Of a stretch of DNA of 64,000 nucleotides, positions 17,539 to 27,090 are shown piece after piece. The position numbers and the translations under genes were made by a program. The stretch is from Mycolicibacterium moriokaense. Lineage in GTDB: Bacteria > Actinomycetota > Actinomycetes > Mycobacteriales > Mycobacteriaceae. The notes beneath the pieces were generated by a model. That model had not been told where the DNA came from. It worked only from the letters and a program-made list of their open reading frames with translations, and ran no database searches. The stretch covers positions 1-64,000 of the forward strand of contig NZ_QQBJ01000011.1 of the NCBI RefSeq assembly GCF_003347205.1, read 5' to 3'. Each line of letters opens with the position of its first letter. Positions within the stretch are counted from its first letter, which is position 1.

Positions 17539-18567
17539 CTAGCGCAGCGCGTCGAGCAGCCTGTCCAGGTCGTCCTCGGTGTTGTACAGGTGGAAGCCGA
17601 CGCGCACGGCGCCCGCGCGAATCGACGCCCGCAGCCCTGCGCGCTCCAGCTGGTCGGCGGCCGCGGTCGGAATGGAGACGATCGCCGAGGGTTGCTGCGG
17701 CAGTTGCAATTCGGTGCGCAGCTTCGATGCCAGCCCCAACGCGTGTGCCTCGACCGCGGCCGCATCCAGCGACGCCAGCCACGGCAGGGTCAACCCGCCG
17801 CCGAGTGCGCTGAACCACGCAGGCGACACATCGAACCGGCGCGCGTCGGCGGCCAGCCGCAGCGGCAGGCCGTAGATCGTCGACCACGGCTCGTCCCCGG
17901 CGTACCAGTTGGCGGCGTGCGGGATCATCGACCTCGACACGCGCTCGCTCAACGACATCCACGCCGTGCCGCGCGGCGCCAGCAGCCACTTGTACACCGC
18001 GGCAACCGTGACGTCCGCCCAACCCAACTCGACGTTCTTCCAGCCCAGCGCCTGGGTGACGTCGATGACCGTGAGCGTGTCCGAACCCGCCACGTTCGCG
18101 CGCAGCGCATCGGCGTCGAGCACCGCGCCGTTGGCGGACTGCACCAGGCTGACGGCCACCACGTCGTAGCCGCGCGCCGTCGTCACCAACTCGTCAGAAT
18201 CGACCTCGGTGATCGTGACGCCCCGCGCCGCCTGCGCCGCGAACGGAAAACTGGTGCTGGTGAATTCGCCGGGCAGCGTCGCCACCCGGCTGCCGTCCGG
18301 TATCGCGGCGGCGACCAGGCCGAGCGCCGAGGACACCGTCGCCGCCATCGCCACCGAGTCGACCGGCACGCCGACCAGCGCGGCATAGGCGGCCCGGCCC
18401 GCGCTGACCGAGCCGTCGAAGGACGGCACATCCAGCGTTCCCGACTGCCAGGCGCGCAGGCAGCGCTGAAGTTCGTCGAACATGAACCGCGGCGGCAGCC
18501 CGTACGTCGGCGAGTTCAGAAACCCTTCGGCGCCGACGAATTCGGCTCCGAACGCTTCGCGGGTCAC
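17539..18567 (-). CDS. Class V aminotransferase (PLP-dependent)
   Basis: A 342-residue fold-type I PLP enzyme. K193 in the VYKWLLAPRGTAW segment is the Schiff-base lysine, with D169 (VIDVTQALGW) contacting the pyridine nitrogen. It resembles cysteine desulfurase/kynureninase-like proteins of actinobacteria, but no conserved Cys loop of a desulfurase is evident, so sulfur transfer is unlikely. Substrate unknown. The ATG at 18567 lies ten bases downstream of the small DUF4229 gene on the same strand, suggesting co-transcription. Confidence 0.85.
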   Translation of the reverse strand: MTREAFGAEFVGAEGFLNSPTYGLPPRFMFDELQRCLRAWQSGTLDVPSFDGSVSAGRAAYAALVGVPVDSVAMAATVSSALGLVAAAIPDGSRVATLPGEFTSTSFPFAAQAARGVTITEVDSDELVTTARGYDVVAVSLVQSANGAVLDADALRANVAGSDTLTVIDVTQALGWKNVELGWADVTVAAVYKWLLAPRGTAWMSLSERVSRSMIPHAANWYAGDEPWSTIYGLPLRLAADARRFDVSPAWFSALGGGLTLPWLASLDAAAVEAHALGLASKLRTELQLPQQPSAIVSIPTAAADQLERAGLRASIRAGAVRVGFHLYNTEDDLDRLLDALR

Positions 18568-18577
18568 TGCGCTGAGG

Positions 18578-18886
18578 TCACTTCTCGGGTGGTTCGTCGC
18601 CGCGCAGCCTGGCCTGCAGCTGCTCGCGATCCTGGCGCCGTCGCTCGTCGAGTGCGGCGACGCTGGCGGTCGCGCGCCTGCGTAGCGGCGCGAAGATCCA
18701 GATGCCGAGCGGCAACGCGATCACGATCGCGAACAGCAGCGCCACGACGATCGGGAAGTCGCGCACACCGAGCAGATGCCCCACGCCGAAGATGACCGCC
18801 GTCAGCACGATGACAAGCGCCAGCCGGGCCAGCGTATAGGCGAGTACGTCGATGACAAGGCGGGATCCGGGGCGGGGCTGCGACAC
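18578..18886 (-). CDS. DUF4229 small membrane protein
   Basis: A 102-residue protein with two to three hydrophobic helices (~12-34, ~42-65), then a basic, charged cytoplasmic tail (RRRATASVAALDERRRQDREQ in outline). It corresponds by order and character to M. tuberculosis Rv0531, next to the cytochrome c maturation cluster, and fits DUF4229. No enzymatic motif. It lies back-to-back with the small gene at 18935. Confidence 0.75.
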   Translation of the reverse strand: MSQPRPGSRLVIDVLAYTLARLALVIVLTAVIFGVGHLLGVRDFPIVVALLFAIVIALPLGIWIFAPLRRRATASVAALDERRRQDREQLQARLRGDEPPEK

Positions 18887-18934
18887 GGCCTGAGCCTACC
18901 CACGACGCGTATATTCAGATCAAGGAGGTTTTGC

Positions 18935-19099
18935 GTGGCTTTTCTGTTCCTCGTACTCGTCTTGGCCGGCCTGATCTACGCCGGCTGGCGGCTCACCCGC
19001 GCAACGGCAGGCCGGCCCAAGACGCGCACGATCGGCCCCGACGACGACCCGGAATTCCTGCGTCGGCTCGGGCACGGGGACAATCCCCGTCCCAAGTAG
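18935..19099 (+). CDS. 54-residue single-helix membrane protein (Rv0530A type)
   Basis: A very short gene starting at GTG 18935 behind a near-perfect AAGGAGG ribosome site (18922-18928, six-base spacing). The protein begins with one membrane helix (residues 2-17) and ends in a basic/acidic tail with PDDDPEFLRRLGHGD. Position matches the small Rv0530A gene of M. tuberculosis between Rv0530 and Rv0531. The strong ribosome site supports that it is translated. Function unknown; it ends 12 bases before a convergent ParA-like gene. Confidence 0.7.
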   Translation: MAFLFLVLVLAGLIYAGWRLTRATAGRPKTRTIGPDDDPEFLRRLGHGDNPRPK

Positions 19100-19111
19100 C
19101 AGCGCGGTCTT

Positions 19112-20194
19112 TCAGAACAGGTCGTTGGGCCGCTGCGCGCCCGGAAACCCCTCGGCCACCACTGCCGCCAATTCGATCAGCGCCTCCCGCGTGTCTCGGC
19201 GCAGGTGCTCGAGGCTGATCTCGGCGCCCTCTTCCAGATGCGGGTCGAACGGCACGAGACGCACCGCACGGCAGCGGCGCGAGAAGTGATCGACGACCTT
19301 CTGCATGTCGACCTTGCCCGACCGCGGCCGCACCGCGTTGATCACCGCGACCGAGTTGCGCACCATCTCCTCGTGCCCGTGCGCGTCGAGCCAGTCCAGC
19401 GTCGCCGACGCGCTGCGGGCGCCGTCGACCGATCCGGAGCTGATAACGATCAGCACATCGGCCTTGGCCAGCACCGACGACATCGCCGAATGCATCAGAC
19501 CGGTACCGCAGTCGGTGAGCACCAGGCTGTAGAAGCGCTCGAGGATGTCCAGCGTCCTGGCGTAGTCATCAGCGCTGAACGCCTCCGAGACAGCCGGGTC
19601 GCTCTCGGAGGCGAGCACCTCGAGCCTGCTCGGTCCCTGCGACGTGTAGCTGCGGACGTCGCTGTAGCGTTCGATCCCCTCGGCGTCGCGCAGCAGGTGA
19701 CGCACCGTGGACGGGGTTTCCAGCGGCACCTTCTGGCTGAGCGTGCCACGGTCGGGGTTGGCGTCGACGGCGACGACCCGGTCGCCGCGGATGGAGGCGA
19801 ACGTCGCGCCCAGCGTCGCGGTGATCGTCGTCTTGCCGACGCCGCCCTTCAGCGACAACAGCGCGATCCGGTAGCAGCCCTGCAGCGGCCGGTTCACCTG
19901 CGCGATCAGGTTGTTGTGGTGCACCGCTCCCGGGCTTTCGCCCAGGTTGACCAGCTTGCCGGAGGCCAGGTAGAGCCAGCGGCGCCAGCCCGACGACGGT
20001 GGTCGCTTGTTCTGCCGCAGCAGCGCCGCGGTGGACAGCTCGGGGTACGGCTGGGATACGGCGTCCGGTCGGCTGACCGGGATCCCGGTCGGCGGCGTCG
20101 GATCGGTGCTGCCCTCCGGAGGCGGCGGGTCGTCGCTCGCCGGGTCGCTGAACCGCTGTTGTGACCGAAAGCCCTGCGATGGATCGTCAGACAA
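19112..20194 (-). CDS. ParA/MinD-like ATPase beside cytochrome c maturation genes
   Basis: A 360-residue protein. The first ~105 residues are Pro/Asp/Ser-rich and probably disordered; the rest is a deviant-Walker-A ATPase with KGGVGKTT (116-123), the VVAVDANPDRGTLSQ switch and the LTDCGTGLMH segment. ParA/MinD ATPases position cargo on membranes or nucleoid. The start is a TTG at 20194 in a window with no better in-frame codon. It follows ccsB by 29 bases on the same strand, as in M. tuberculosis (Rv0529-Rv0530); a link with cytochrome maturation is inferred from that conservation only. Confidence 0.85.
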   Translation of the reverse strand: MSDDPSQGFRSQQRFSDPASDDPPPPEGSTDPTPPTGIPVSRPDAVSQPYPELSTAALLRQNKRPPSSGWRRWLYLASGKLVNLGESPGAVHHNNLIAQVNRPLQGCYRIALLSLKGGVGKTTITATLGATFASIRGDRVVAVDANPDRGTLSQKVPLETPSTVRHLLRDAEGIERYSDVRSYTSQGPSRLEVLASESDPAVSEAFSADDYARTLDILERFYSLVLTDCGTGLMHSAMSSVLAKADVLIVISSGSVDGARSASATLDWLDAHGHEEMVRNSVAVINAVRPRSGKVDMQKVVDHFSRRCRAVRLVPFDPHLEEGAEISLEHLRRDTREALIELAAVVAEGFPGAQRPNDLF

Positions 20195-20223
20195 CAGCTA
20201 GCCCTTCTGTGGTAATCGCCCGC

Positions 20224-21243
20224 TCAGCCGACGCCGGCATACGAGTGCAGGCCCACGGTGACGAGGTTGATGAAGAACAGATTGAACACCATCGCGATGA
20301 AACCGGCGACGTTGATCCACGCGGCCTTCTTGTCGCGAAAGCCCGCCGTCGAGCGAGCATGCAGGTAGGCGGCGTAAATAACCCAGGCGATGAACGACAC
20401 CGTCTCCTTGGGATCCCAGCCCCAGTACCGGCCCCATGCCTCCTCGGCCCAGATCGCGCCGAAGATGACACCGAACCCGAACACCGGAAAGGCGAAAATG
20501 GTTGTGCGATAGGCGATCCGGTCCAAGGTCTGGGCATCGGGCAGGCGCGCCGCGATGCGGCCGACGGCGCCTTGGGCTCCGTCTTCTGACGGTGCGCCCA
20601 GCGGCGACGTCTTCACCAGGAACAGGATGCTGGCCACGCCGGCGACCAGGAACACGCCAGAGCCCAGGCTGACCACCGAAACGTGAATGGGCAGCCAGTA
20701 GGACTGCAGCGCGGGCATCACCGGGGCGGCGTTGGTGTAGAGCCAGCGGCCCGAGACCGTCAGCAGTATCAGCACCGGGACCAGCACGAACACCCACAGC
20801 GCGCGGTACTGCGGGCGGCGCAGCACGATCGCGGCGGCGACCAGACCCGAGAAGCAGGTCAGGTTGATGAACTCGTACATGTTGCCCCAGGGCACACGCT
20901 CGGTCGCCAGCCCGCGCAGCACGATGCAGGTGAACAGCAGCGCGATGCCTGCATAGACCAGGACCAGCCCCGCGCGCCCGAGGCGCTCGGCCAGCGGCCG
21001 CCGCGGCGCGTCGACGACCAGGCCGGGGGTGGCGCTGTCCGCGCTGACCGACGCTGTGTCTGCTCCTCGCGCGCGCGGCGCACCGCCCGCGGCGACAAGT
21101 TCGCGCTCGGTCACCTTCCGGCTGCGTGCGTACGCGAGCTCGAAAGCCAGGAACAGCATCGCGATCACCAGGATGACGACCGACGATGTGAATGCCCAGT
21201 CCGAGTAGCGGGCCAGCCCTATGTCGATGTGCTCGGTATTCAT
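20224..21243 (-). CDS. ccsB: Cytochrome c biogenesis heme exporter/ligase subunit CcsB (ResC)
   Basis: A 339-residue membrane protein of the CcsA/ResC/CcmF heme-handling family. The tryptophan-rich WGWDPKE motif (residues 274-280) binds heme, with conserved His residues in the flanking helices; about eight membrane helices are visible. With ResB it forms the system II complex that exports heme and attaches it to apocytochrome c. The ATG at 21243 lies two bases past the ResB stop, within one tight operon. Confidence 0.93.
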   Translation of the reverse strand: MNTEHIDIGLARYSDWAFTSSVVILVIAMLFLAFELAYARSRKVTERELVAAGGAPRARGADTASVSADSATPGLVVDAPRRPLAERLGRAGLVLVYAGIALLFTCIVLRGLATERVPWGNMYEFINLTCFSGLVAAAIVLRRPQYRALWVFVLVPVLILLTVSGRWLYTNAAPVMPALQSYWLPIHVSVVSLGSGVFLVAGVASILFLVKTSPLGAPSEDGAQGAVGRIAARLPDAQTLDRIAYRTTIFAFPVFGFGVIFGAIWAEEAWGRYWGWDPKETVSFIAWVIYAAYLHARSTAGFRDKKAAWINVAGFIAMVFNLFFINLVTVGLHSYAGVG

Positions 21244-21245
21244 AC

Positions 21246-22817
21246 CTAGACCTTCTCCTTCGACGGCTCCGCGGCGTCGAGTCCGTCAAGCAATCGGGCC
21301 GTCAATCGCTCGAACTCGTCGCCCCAACCCGAGTTGTCGGTGCGTGCGAGCCCGCCCACCTCGACGCTTACCGTACCCGCCGCACCTGCTGCTATTCGAA
21401 CCCAGACCCGGCGCCGGCGCACGATCAACGACACCAGCAGGCCCGCCATCATCGTCAGCGCGGACACCAGCACCCACACCTGCGCCGGGTCGTGGCTGAC
21501 CTGCAGATTGATGAACGGCACCGCCCCGTCGAATCGGACCAGGGTGCCGTCGTCCAGCCGGGTCTGCTCACCGGCGCGCAGGTTCACCCGCGCCACCTTG
21601 TTCAGCCGCTTCTGGTCGATGAGGCGCGGGTCGAGGTTGAACAGCGACTGGGGCCGTCCGGTGTCGAGGCCGGTGTCGCCGCGGTAGACGTCGACGGCGA
21701 CGGCAGGGTCGTTCAGCGCGGGGAAGCTCGACGACAGCAGCGTGCCGTGCAGGAACTCGGTCGGCGCGAAGAGGCCCTGGATCGCGATCTGGTGTTTGCG
21801 CCGTTCGTCGGCGTTGGGATAGGTGCCGCCGGGCGGGTCGAACCGCATCACCCCCGACGACAGCAGGGTGATCGCGTCGTCGGGGCGCCACTGCACGGTC
21901 TGCGTTCGGGTCTGGCCGTCGGGGAAGGTGACGGTGAACGTCGGCGCATAGCCGTGGCCCTGCAGGTAGACCCGGTCGCCGGCGATCCGCAGCGGCTCGT
22001 TGACCTTCAGGTGGTAGGGCCGCCAGGTGTTCGAGTCGAGGTCGGCGCCCTCCTGGTAGTCGATGTTCGCGGCGAAGGATAGGGCCTGCCCGCTGGGCAG
22101 ATAGTGCGCGTCGAAGTCGTTGACGCGCAAGCAGATCGGGTTCAGCGAAGTACCGTCGACGGTGTTTCCCGCCCGGAACGAGTCGAAGGCCGCGGGCGAC
22201 GCCGAGCAGAAGCCGGGCCCGCCGTCGGCGATCACGATGACATTGCCCTCGTAGCCGAACAGCTTGCCGACGGCCACCGCGATGAGCAGTCCGAGCAGGG
22301 CGAAGTGGAAGACGATGTTGCCGAACTCGCGCAGATAACCCTTCTCTGCCGAGATTTCGACGGTCCCGTCCTCGGTTCGGGTGGTGCGGCGCCATCCGGA
22401 CAGCCGGTCCGACACCGTGGACGCGACGTCCTCGGGATCGCCCGTCACCTCCGCGATGTGGTGCTTGGGCAACCGGGCCAGGTTGCGCGGCGCGGCGACG
22501 GGTGTGGCGCGCATGCTGCGGATGTGTTCGGCCAGGCGCGGGGTGAGGCAGCCGACCAGCGAGATGAACAGCAGCACGTAGACGGCGGTGAACCAGAAGC
22601 TGGAGAACACCTCGAAGGCCTGCAGTCGATCCAGCCACGGCCCGATCGTCGGGTGGTCGGCGATGTACTGCTCGACCTTGCTCTCGTTGAGGCTGCGCTG
22701 CGGCAGCAGGGCGCCGGGGATGGCGCCGAGCGCCAGCAGGAACAGCAGGACGAGCGCCGTCCCCATCGAGGTCAGCGTGCGCCAGGTGTTGCGGACGAGC
22801 GCGAGCACACGCCTCAT
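21246..22817 (-). CDS. resB: Cytochrome c biogenesis protein ResB
   Basis: A 523-residue protein: three N-terminal membrane helices (~15-33, ~69-89, ~165-190), a large extracytoplasmic domain, and a last helix near residue 450. The N-terminal SMGTALVLLFLLALGAIPG and the region EKGYLREFGNIVFHFALLG are typical ResB features. It partners CcsB in system II cytochrome c synthesis. The ATG at 22817 overlaps the ccdA stop (ATGA). Confidence 0.92.
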   Translation of the reverse strand: MRRVLALVRNTWRTLTSMGTALVLLFLLALGAIPGALLPQRSLNESKVEQYIADHPTIGPWLDRLQAFEVFSSFWFTAVYVLLFISLVGCLTPRLAEHIRSMRATPVAAPRNLARLPKHHIAEVTGDPEDVASTVSDRLSGWRRTTRTEDGTVEISAEKGYLREFGNIVFHFALLGLLIAVAVGKLFGYEGNVIVIADGGPGFCSASPAAFDSFRAGNTVDGTSLNPICLRVNDFDAHYLPSGQALSFAANIDYQEGADLDSNTWRPYHLKVNEPLRIAGDRVYLQGHGYAPTFTVTFPDGQTRTQTVQWRPDDAITLLSSGVMRFDPPGGTYPNADERRKHQIAIQGLFAPTEFLHGTLLSSSFPALNDPAVAVDVYRGDTGLDTGRPQSLFNLDPRLIDQKRLNKVARVNLRAGEQTRLDDGTLVRFDGAVPFINLQVSHDPAQVWVLVSALTMMAGLLVSLIVRRRRVWVRIAAGAAGTVSVEVGGLARTDNSGWGDEFERLTARLLDGLDAAEPSKEKV

Positions 22818-23584
22818 ATCGGCAGCCTCACGTCGCTGACGAACGCGTCGCGCACCCATGACACGAAGTCGTTCCACACACCGGTGACCAGCGCGGTGCC
22901 CACCAGGATCAGCAGCACGCCGCCGAAGATCTGGATCGCACGGGTGTGGCTGCGCAGCCAGCCGAGGCCCTGCACGGCCCGTGCCGAGCCGAAAGCCAAC
23001 AGCACGAACGGGATTCCCAGTCCAAGGCAATACGCGACGACGAGCAGCACGCCGCGGGCCACATTGGCACCGTCGGTTGCCGAGGCGACGGCGATCACCC
23101 CGGTCAGCGTCGGGCCGAGGCACGGCGTCCAGCCCAGCGCGAACACCGCCCCCAGCAGCGGTGCGCCCCCGATGGTGGACAGCTGGCGGGGCGCGAAGCG
23201 GGTATCGCGTTGCAACAGCGGGATGAAGCCGACGAACACCAGGCCCATCAGGATGGTGATGACTCCGCCGATCCGTTGCAGCAGTAGCTGATTGGTGATC
23301 AGCGCGCCCGTCATGCCGAGCACGGCGACGGTGCCTAGAACGAAGACCGCGGTGAACCCGGCGACGAACAGCAGCGCCGCGCCCGCGACCCGAACCCGCG
23401 CCGTACGGACCGCGATGCGCCCGGGTTCCTCCTCGACGCCGACGACCGCGGCGAGGTAGGACAGATAGCCGGGCACCAGCGGAACGACGCACGGCGATGC
23501 GAACGACACCAGGCCCGCCAGGATGGACACCCCCAGCGCCGCCAGAAGCGGTCCCGCGGCGGCGATCTCGCCGAAACCGGTCAT
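22814..23584 (-). CDS. ccdA: Thiol-disulfide transporter CcdA
   Basis: A 256-residue six-helix membrane protein. The paired cysteines are in FASPCVVPLVPGYLSYL and in FALGWTPCLGPTLTG, the two redox-active Cys of CcdA. It carries electrons from cytosolic thioredoxin to extracytoplasmic partners to keep apocytochrome CxxCH cysteines reduced. It overlaps both neighbours by four bases, and the TlpA-like lipoprotein translated just before it is the probable acceptor. Confidence 0.93.
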   Translation of the reverse strand: MTGFGEIAAAGPLLAALGVSILAGLVSFASPCVVPLVPGYLSYLAAVVGVEEEPGRIAVRTARVRVAGAALLFVAGFTAVFVLGTVAVLGMTGALITNQLLLQRIGGVITILMGLVFVGFIPLLQRDTRFAPRQLSTIGGAPLLGAVFALGWTPCLGPTLTGVIAVASATDGANVARGVLLVVAYCLGLGIPFVLLAFGSARAVQGLGWLRSHTRAIQIFGGVLLILVGTALVTGVWNDFVSWVRDAFVSDVRLPI

Positions 23585-24177
23585 GTCTTCGGAACCGGTT
23601 CTGCGGCCAGCCGCTGCACGACCGGCTGCAGATCCTCGGCGAGCAGTTCCCGCAGGAACACCGCCGCGACGCGGTGCTCGCGGTCCAGCACGATCGTCGA
23701 CGGGATGACGGTGGTCGGGTACTTGCCGCCGAAGGCGATCATCGTCCGCATCGGCGGGTCGTAGATGGACGGGAAGGTGATCTTGCGGTCGGTCACGAAG
23801 TCACGCGCCGCATTGCGGTTGTTGTCGCGCACGTCGATGCCGAGGAACGCCACACCGTCGGCCTTGGTTGCGTCGTAGACCTTCTGCAGTTGGCCGATCT
23901 CCGTGCGGCAGGGTCCGCACCACTGTCCCCATACGTTGATGACGACGACCTTGCCTGCGAAGTCGTCGAGCGAGAGGGTCTTGTCGGGCTCCATCAGCGC
24001 CGGGCCGGTCAACTTTCCCGGCCGGCCACGACTTTCGGGCGGGTCATAGAAGATATCGGTCTTGCCGCCCGGAGCGACGAACTCGAAGCTGCCGCCCTGC
24101 GCGACGGCGTCGTGACCGGTGGAGCATCCCGCGAGCGCGACCAGTGCCGCGCTCGCGATGACGACCCACCACCTCAC
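23581..24177 (-). CDS. TlpA/ResA-like thioredoxin lipoprotein
   Basis: A 198-residue exported thioredoxin-fold protein. The GTG at 24177 overlaps the previous stop (GTGA) and gives a short signal with lipobox ALAGC (Cys18); a longer upstream start is possible. The redox site WCGPC (C87, C90) sits in VVVINVWGQWCGPCR, and the cis-Pro region is IPSTIVLD. It should reduce the CxxCH cysteines of apocytochrome c using electrons from CcdA, encoded immediately downstream. Confidence 0.9.
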   Translation of the reverse strand: MRWWVVIASAALVALAGCSTGHDAVAQGGSFEFVAPGGKTDIFYDPPESRGRPGKLTGPALMEPDKTLSLDDFAGKVVVINVWGQWCGPCRTEIGQLQKVYDATKADGVAFLGIDVRDNNRNAARDFVTDRKITFPSIYDPPMRTMIAFGGKYPTTVIPSTIVLDREHRVAAVFLRELLAEDLQPVVQRLAAEPVPKT

Positions 24178-24782
24178 TGCCCGGCCAGCTCCGAGTAACC
24201 CCAACCGACGCATGTGTCGCCGTCGAAGTAGAACGAGGTCAGCGAGGCCAGGTTGCACAGCCGGCGAGTCGGGAAGTGATGCAACGGCTTTCCGGTGACC
24301 GCCCGGCGTAGCGTCTCGACGGGAAGCTGGTGGCTGACGCACACCGACTCGTGTCCGTCAGCCTTGACCCTGGCGCGGTGCAGCGCGGCCGTCATCCGCT
24401 CGGCGATCTGCTTGTAGGGCTCACCCCAGGACGGCGTGCGCGGATTGCGCAGGTGCCACCAGTTGCGGGGATCGCGCAGGGCGCCGTCGCCGGGAGAGAC
24501 CTTTTGGCCCTGAAAGATGTTGGCGGACTCGATCAGTTCGTCGTCGGTGGCGATCGGCAGGCCGTGGGCCGCCGCGATCGGCGTGGCGGTCTCCTGTGCC
24601 CGCTCCAGCGGCGAGGCGACGACATAGATGATGTCGCGGGCGGCCAGCCAGTCGGCGACGGCCTGCGCCTGCGCGCGGCCCCGGTCTGACAGGTGGTAGT
24701 CGGGAAGCCGGCCGTAGAGGATCTTGTCCGGGTTGTGTACCTCGCCGTGCCGCATCACGTGCACAACCGATCTGTTCGTCAT
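24174..24782 (-). CDS. Phosphoglycerate-mutase-like histidine phosphatase
   Basis: A 202-residue protein of the branch 1 histidine phosphatase superfamily: catalytic MRHGEVHNP, the [14 protein letters not shown] second Arg region, and the later [13 protein letters not shown] with the second catalytic His. The gene sits between hemL and the thioredoxin-like gene, overlapping both by four bases, as in M. tuberculosis Rv0525. True glycolytic mutase activity is unlikely given length and sequence; a small-phosphate phosphatase is more probable. Confidence 0.85.
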   Translation of the reverse strand: MTNRSVVHVMRHGEVHNPDKILYGRLPDYHLSDRGRAQAQAVADWLAARDIIYVVASPLERAQETATPIAAAHGLPIATDDELIESANIFQGQKVSPGDGALRDPRNWWHLRNPRTPSWGEPYKQIAERMTAALHRARVKADGHESVCVSHQLPVETLRRAVTGKPLHHFPTRRLCNLASLTSFYFDGDTCVGWGYSELAGQ

Positions 24783-26080
24783 GCCGGGGTGGCCTCCGCC
24801 GCCGCACGCGCGGCACCCGGCAGTGCGTCGGCGATCCGGTCGAACGCCGCATCGTCGAGTGCCGCCGAGACGAACCACGTCTCGAAGGCGCTGCACGGCG
24901 GATAGATTCCCGCGTCGAGCAGCGCGTGGAAGAACGCCGGGTAACGCCACGTCTCGGTGGCCTTCGCCGATGCGAAGTCCGTCACGGGGGCATCGGTGAA
25001 GAACAGGCTGAACATGTTGCCCGCCCGGGAAATCCCGTGCGCGACACCGGCGTCGGCCAACGACTTGGACAGCATGTCGGTCAGCCGGTCGGCGTTGGCG
25101 TCGAGGGTCGCATAGACCTCGTCGTCGGCGGCGCGAAGTGTGGCCAACCCTGCCGCCATCGCAACCGGGTTACCCGAGAGGGTGCCTGCCTGATACACCG
25201 GCCCGAGCGGGGCCAGTCGTTCCATCACCTCGGCCCGTCCGCCGAAGGCCGCCGCGGGCAGGCCGCCGCTCATCACCTTGCCGTAGGTGAACAGGTCGGC
25301 GTCGACGGGATCCACGCCGTACCAACCGGATCGGCTGACCCGGAAACCCGTCATCACCTCGTCGAGGATCAGCAGCGCACCGTGGGCGGCGGTGATGCGG
25401 CGCAGCGCCGCGTTGTAGCCGGGCAGCGGCGGCACGGTACCCATGTTGCCCGGGCTGGCTTCGCTGATCACGCAAGCGATCTCGTCGCCGAAGCGGGCGA
25501 ACACATCTTCGACAGCGGGAATGTTGTTGTAGGGCAGGACGATCGTGTCAGCGGCCGCGGCTCCGGTGACACCGGGAGACGACGGCAGCCCGAGCGTGGC
25601 GACGCCGGAACCCGCGTCGGCGAGCAGCGCGTCGCTGTGGCCGTGGTAGCAGCCCGAGAATTTGACGATCTTGGCGCGGCCGGTGAATCCGCGGGCCAGC
25701 CTGATCGCGCTCATCGTCGCCTCGGTGCCGGAGTTGACCAGCCGCAGTCGCTCGACGGCGTCGACCCGGCCGATGATCTCGGTGGCCAGTTCGGTCTCGC
25801 TCGGTGTCGGCGCGCCGAAGGACAGGCCGCCGGCCGCCGCGCGCGTCACCGCGTCGACGACCGCCGGGTGTGCGTGCCCGAGGATCATCGGCCCCCAGGA
25901 GCACACCAGATCCACGTAGCGGTTGGAGTCGGCGTCGGTCAGCCAGTAGCCCTGGGCGGAGGTGATGAAGCGCGGGGTGCCTCCTACGGCGCTGAAGGCC
26001 CGCACCGGCGAGTTGACCCCGCCGGGGATGACCGCGCACGCGTCGGCGAACAGCCGTGCGGAGACGTCGGTGCTGGACAT
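24779..26080 (-). CDS. hemL: Glutamate-1-semialdehyde 2,1-aminomutase
   Basis: A 433-residue PLP aminomutase making 5-aminolevulinate from glutamate-1-semialdehyde, the second step of C5 tetrapyrrole synthesis after HemA. Motifs: [12 protein letters not shown] at the N-terminus, [13 protein letters not shown]-like segment ([10 protein letters not shown]), [11 protein letters not shown], and the Schiff-base lysine in [12 protein letters not shown]. The ATG at 26080 begins the conserved region; the longer upstream extension is not conserved. It leads the operon that continues into the cytochrome c maturation genes. Confidence 0.95.
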   Translation of the reverse strand: MSSTDVSARLFADACAVIPGGVNSPVRAFSAVGGTPRFITSAQGYWLTDADSNRYVDLVCSWGPMILGHAHPAVVDAVTRAAAGGLSFGAPTPSETELATEIIGRVDAVERLRLVNSGTEATMSAIRLARGFTGRAKIVKFSGCYHGHSDALLADAGSGVATLGLPSSPGVTGAAAADTIVLPYNNIPAVEDVFARFGDEIACVISEASPGNMGTVPPLPGYNAALRRITAAHGALLILDEVMTGFRVSRSGWYGVDPVDADLFTYGKVMSGGLPAAAFGGRAEVMERLAPLGPVYQAGTLSGNPVAMAAGLATLRAADDEVYATLDANADRLTDMLSKSLADAGVAHGISRAGNMFSLFFTDAPVTDFASAKATETWRYPAFFHALLDAGIYPPCSAFETWFVSAALDDAAFDRIADALPGAARAAAEATPA

Positions 26081-26200
26081 GGCAACCAGTGTTCCAGCTG
26101 GCCGGAAAGCGTCAACTACAGGGTGTAGTGGGCCGGCCTGCGGCATGCACCTCGGTACCGCGTCAGCTCGGCCGGCTTGCGACGACGCTTTGGTGCGCGT

Positions 26201-26485
26201 CTAGTGGCCGAACTGCAGCGTGATCGCACTGCCTGGGGCGATGTAGGCGCCCGCAGACGGGTCCTGCGCCATGATCCGATTCCGGTCGTTCGGTGATGCG
26301 GGCACGTCCGGCCCTTTGACGACCGCGCCCTCCCAGCCCAGCGCCCGCAGCTGCGGCTCGGCCTGCGTCCAGTACAGCCCGACGAGCTTCGGCACCCGCA
26401 CGTCATCGGGCGGCGGCTCCGACGAACAGCCCGCCATCCCGACCGCCACAAGCGCGACGACCATCGACTTCTGCATGCGGGTCAT
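26201..26485 (-). CDS. Small lipoprotein with one PASTA domain
   Basis: A 94-residue exported protein with a lipobox (GMAGC, Cys20 from the ATG at 26485; three residues shorter if translation starts at the second Met) and a single PASTA domain: VRVPKLVGLYWTQAEPQLRALGW, ending NRIMAQDPSAGAYIAPGSAITLQ. PASTA domains bind muropeptides or beta-lactams in PknB-type kinases and PBPs; here the domain is alone and lipid-anchored. It follows the Ddn-like gene by 16 bases on the same strand. Confidence 0.8.
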   Translation of the reverse strand: MTRMQKSMVVALVAVGMAGCSSEPPPDDVRVPKLVGLYWTQAEPQLRALGWEGAVVKGPDVPASPNDRNRIMAQDPSAGAYIAPGSAITLQFGH

Positions 26486-26501
26486 GACAGACCCGGCACG
26501 G

Positions 26502-26885
26502 TCAGCCCGGCGCAAGCGCGAACGTGGGGTGGTCGGCGTCGTCCGGCAGCTGTTTCCAGTAGCCCTCGACGACCTTGCCCGCCAGCGGCCGATACGCCGC
26601 GATGATCGGGCCGCGATCGGCCACCGGCACCTCGGTTGCGGTGTAGCTGACGTCGTCGAGCTTGACGTGCGGCTCGGCACGGACGTTGCGCACCCATTCG
26701 GCCTCGCCGCGGGTGGACACCAGGTACTTGACCCCGCCGACCTCGGGGACGACCACCGGAATCTGCTGCGGTTGCTTGCTGACGCGCTTGGTGACGGTCA
26801 GCGTCTGGCTGTTGCCGACACCGGTCGCCATCGCGACCCTGTTGAAGATCTTGCGGACGAACCACGGAGGCTTGAGGTAGGCCAT
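26502..26885 (-). CDS. Ddn-type deazaflavin-dependent oxidoreductase-family protein
   Basis: A 127-residue split-beta-barrel protein of the F420-dependent nitroreductase (DUF385/Ddn) family. It has the typical PVVVPEVGGVKYLVSTRGEAEWVRNVRA pattern, in which a glycine/Arg-rich loop and WVRNVRA lie near the F420 site in relatives. Such proteins use reduced F420 to reduce quinones or unknown substrates. The ATG at 26885 starts 16 bases upstream of the PASTA lipoprotein gene, which is probably in the same transcript. Confidence 0.75.
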   Translation of the reverse strand: MAYLKPPWFVRKIFNRVAMATGVGNSQTLTVTKRVSKQPQQIPVVVPEVGGVKYLVSTRGEAEWVRNVRAEPHVKLDDVSYTATEVPVADRGPIIAAYRPLAGKVVEGYWKQLPDDADHPTFALAPG

Positions 26886-27090
26886 GACCGAGAGTGTGAT
26901 GGCGATATGCCGCTACCGCAATGGCCGGCCCGGTTCAACCAGCACGTGACCAACCCCGTCCAGCGCCAGTGGGCAGGCCGACGGCTGCGCTTTTGACGCG
27001 CGCGTAGACGTCAACGCGTTTTGAATATGCGCATTTCGTTTGCCGGATAAGTTGAGATCGGTATTGCATTCAGCGGTGTGCACTTGACAC

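Noticed and set aside
24177-24342. Longer N-terminus for the TlpA-like lipoprotein, including upstream Met
   Set aside because: The upstream part lies within the overlapping mutase gene, and the GTG at 24177 gives a normal lipoprotein signal and a coupled start.
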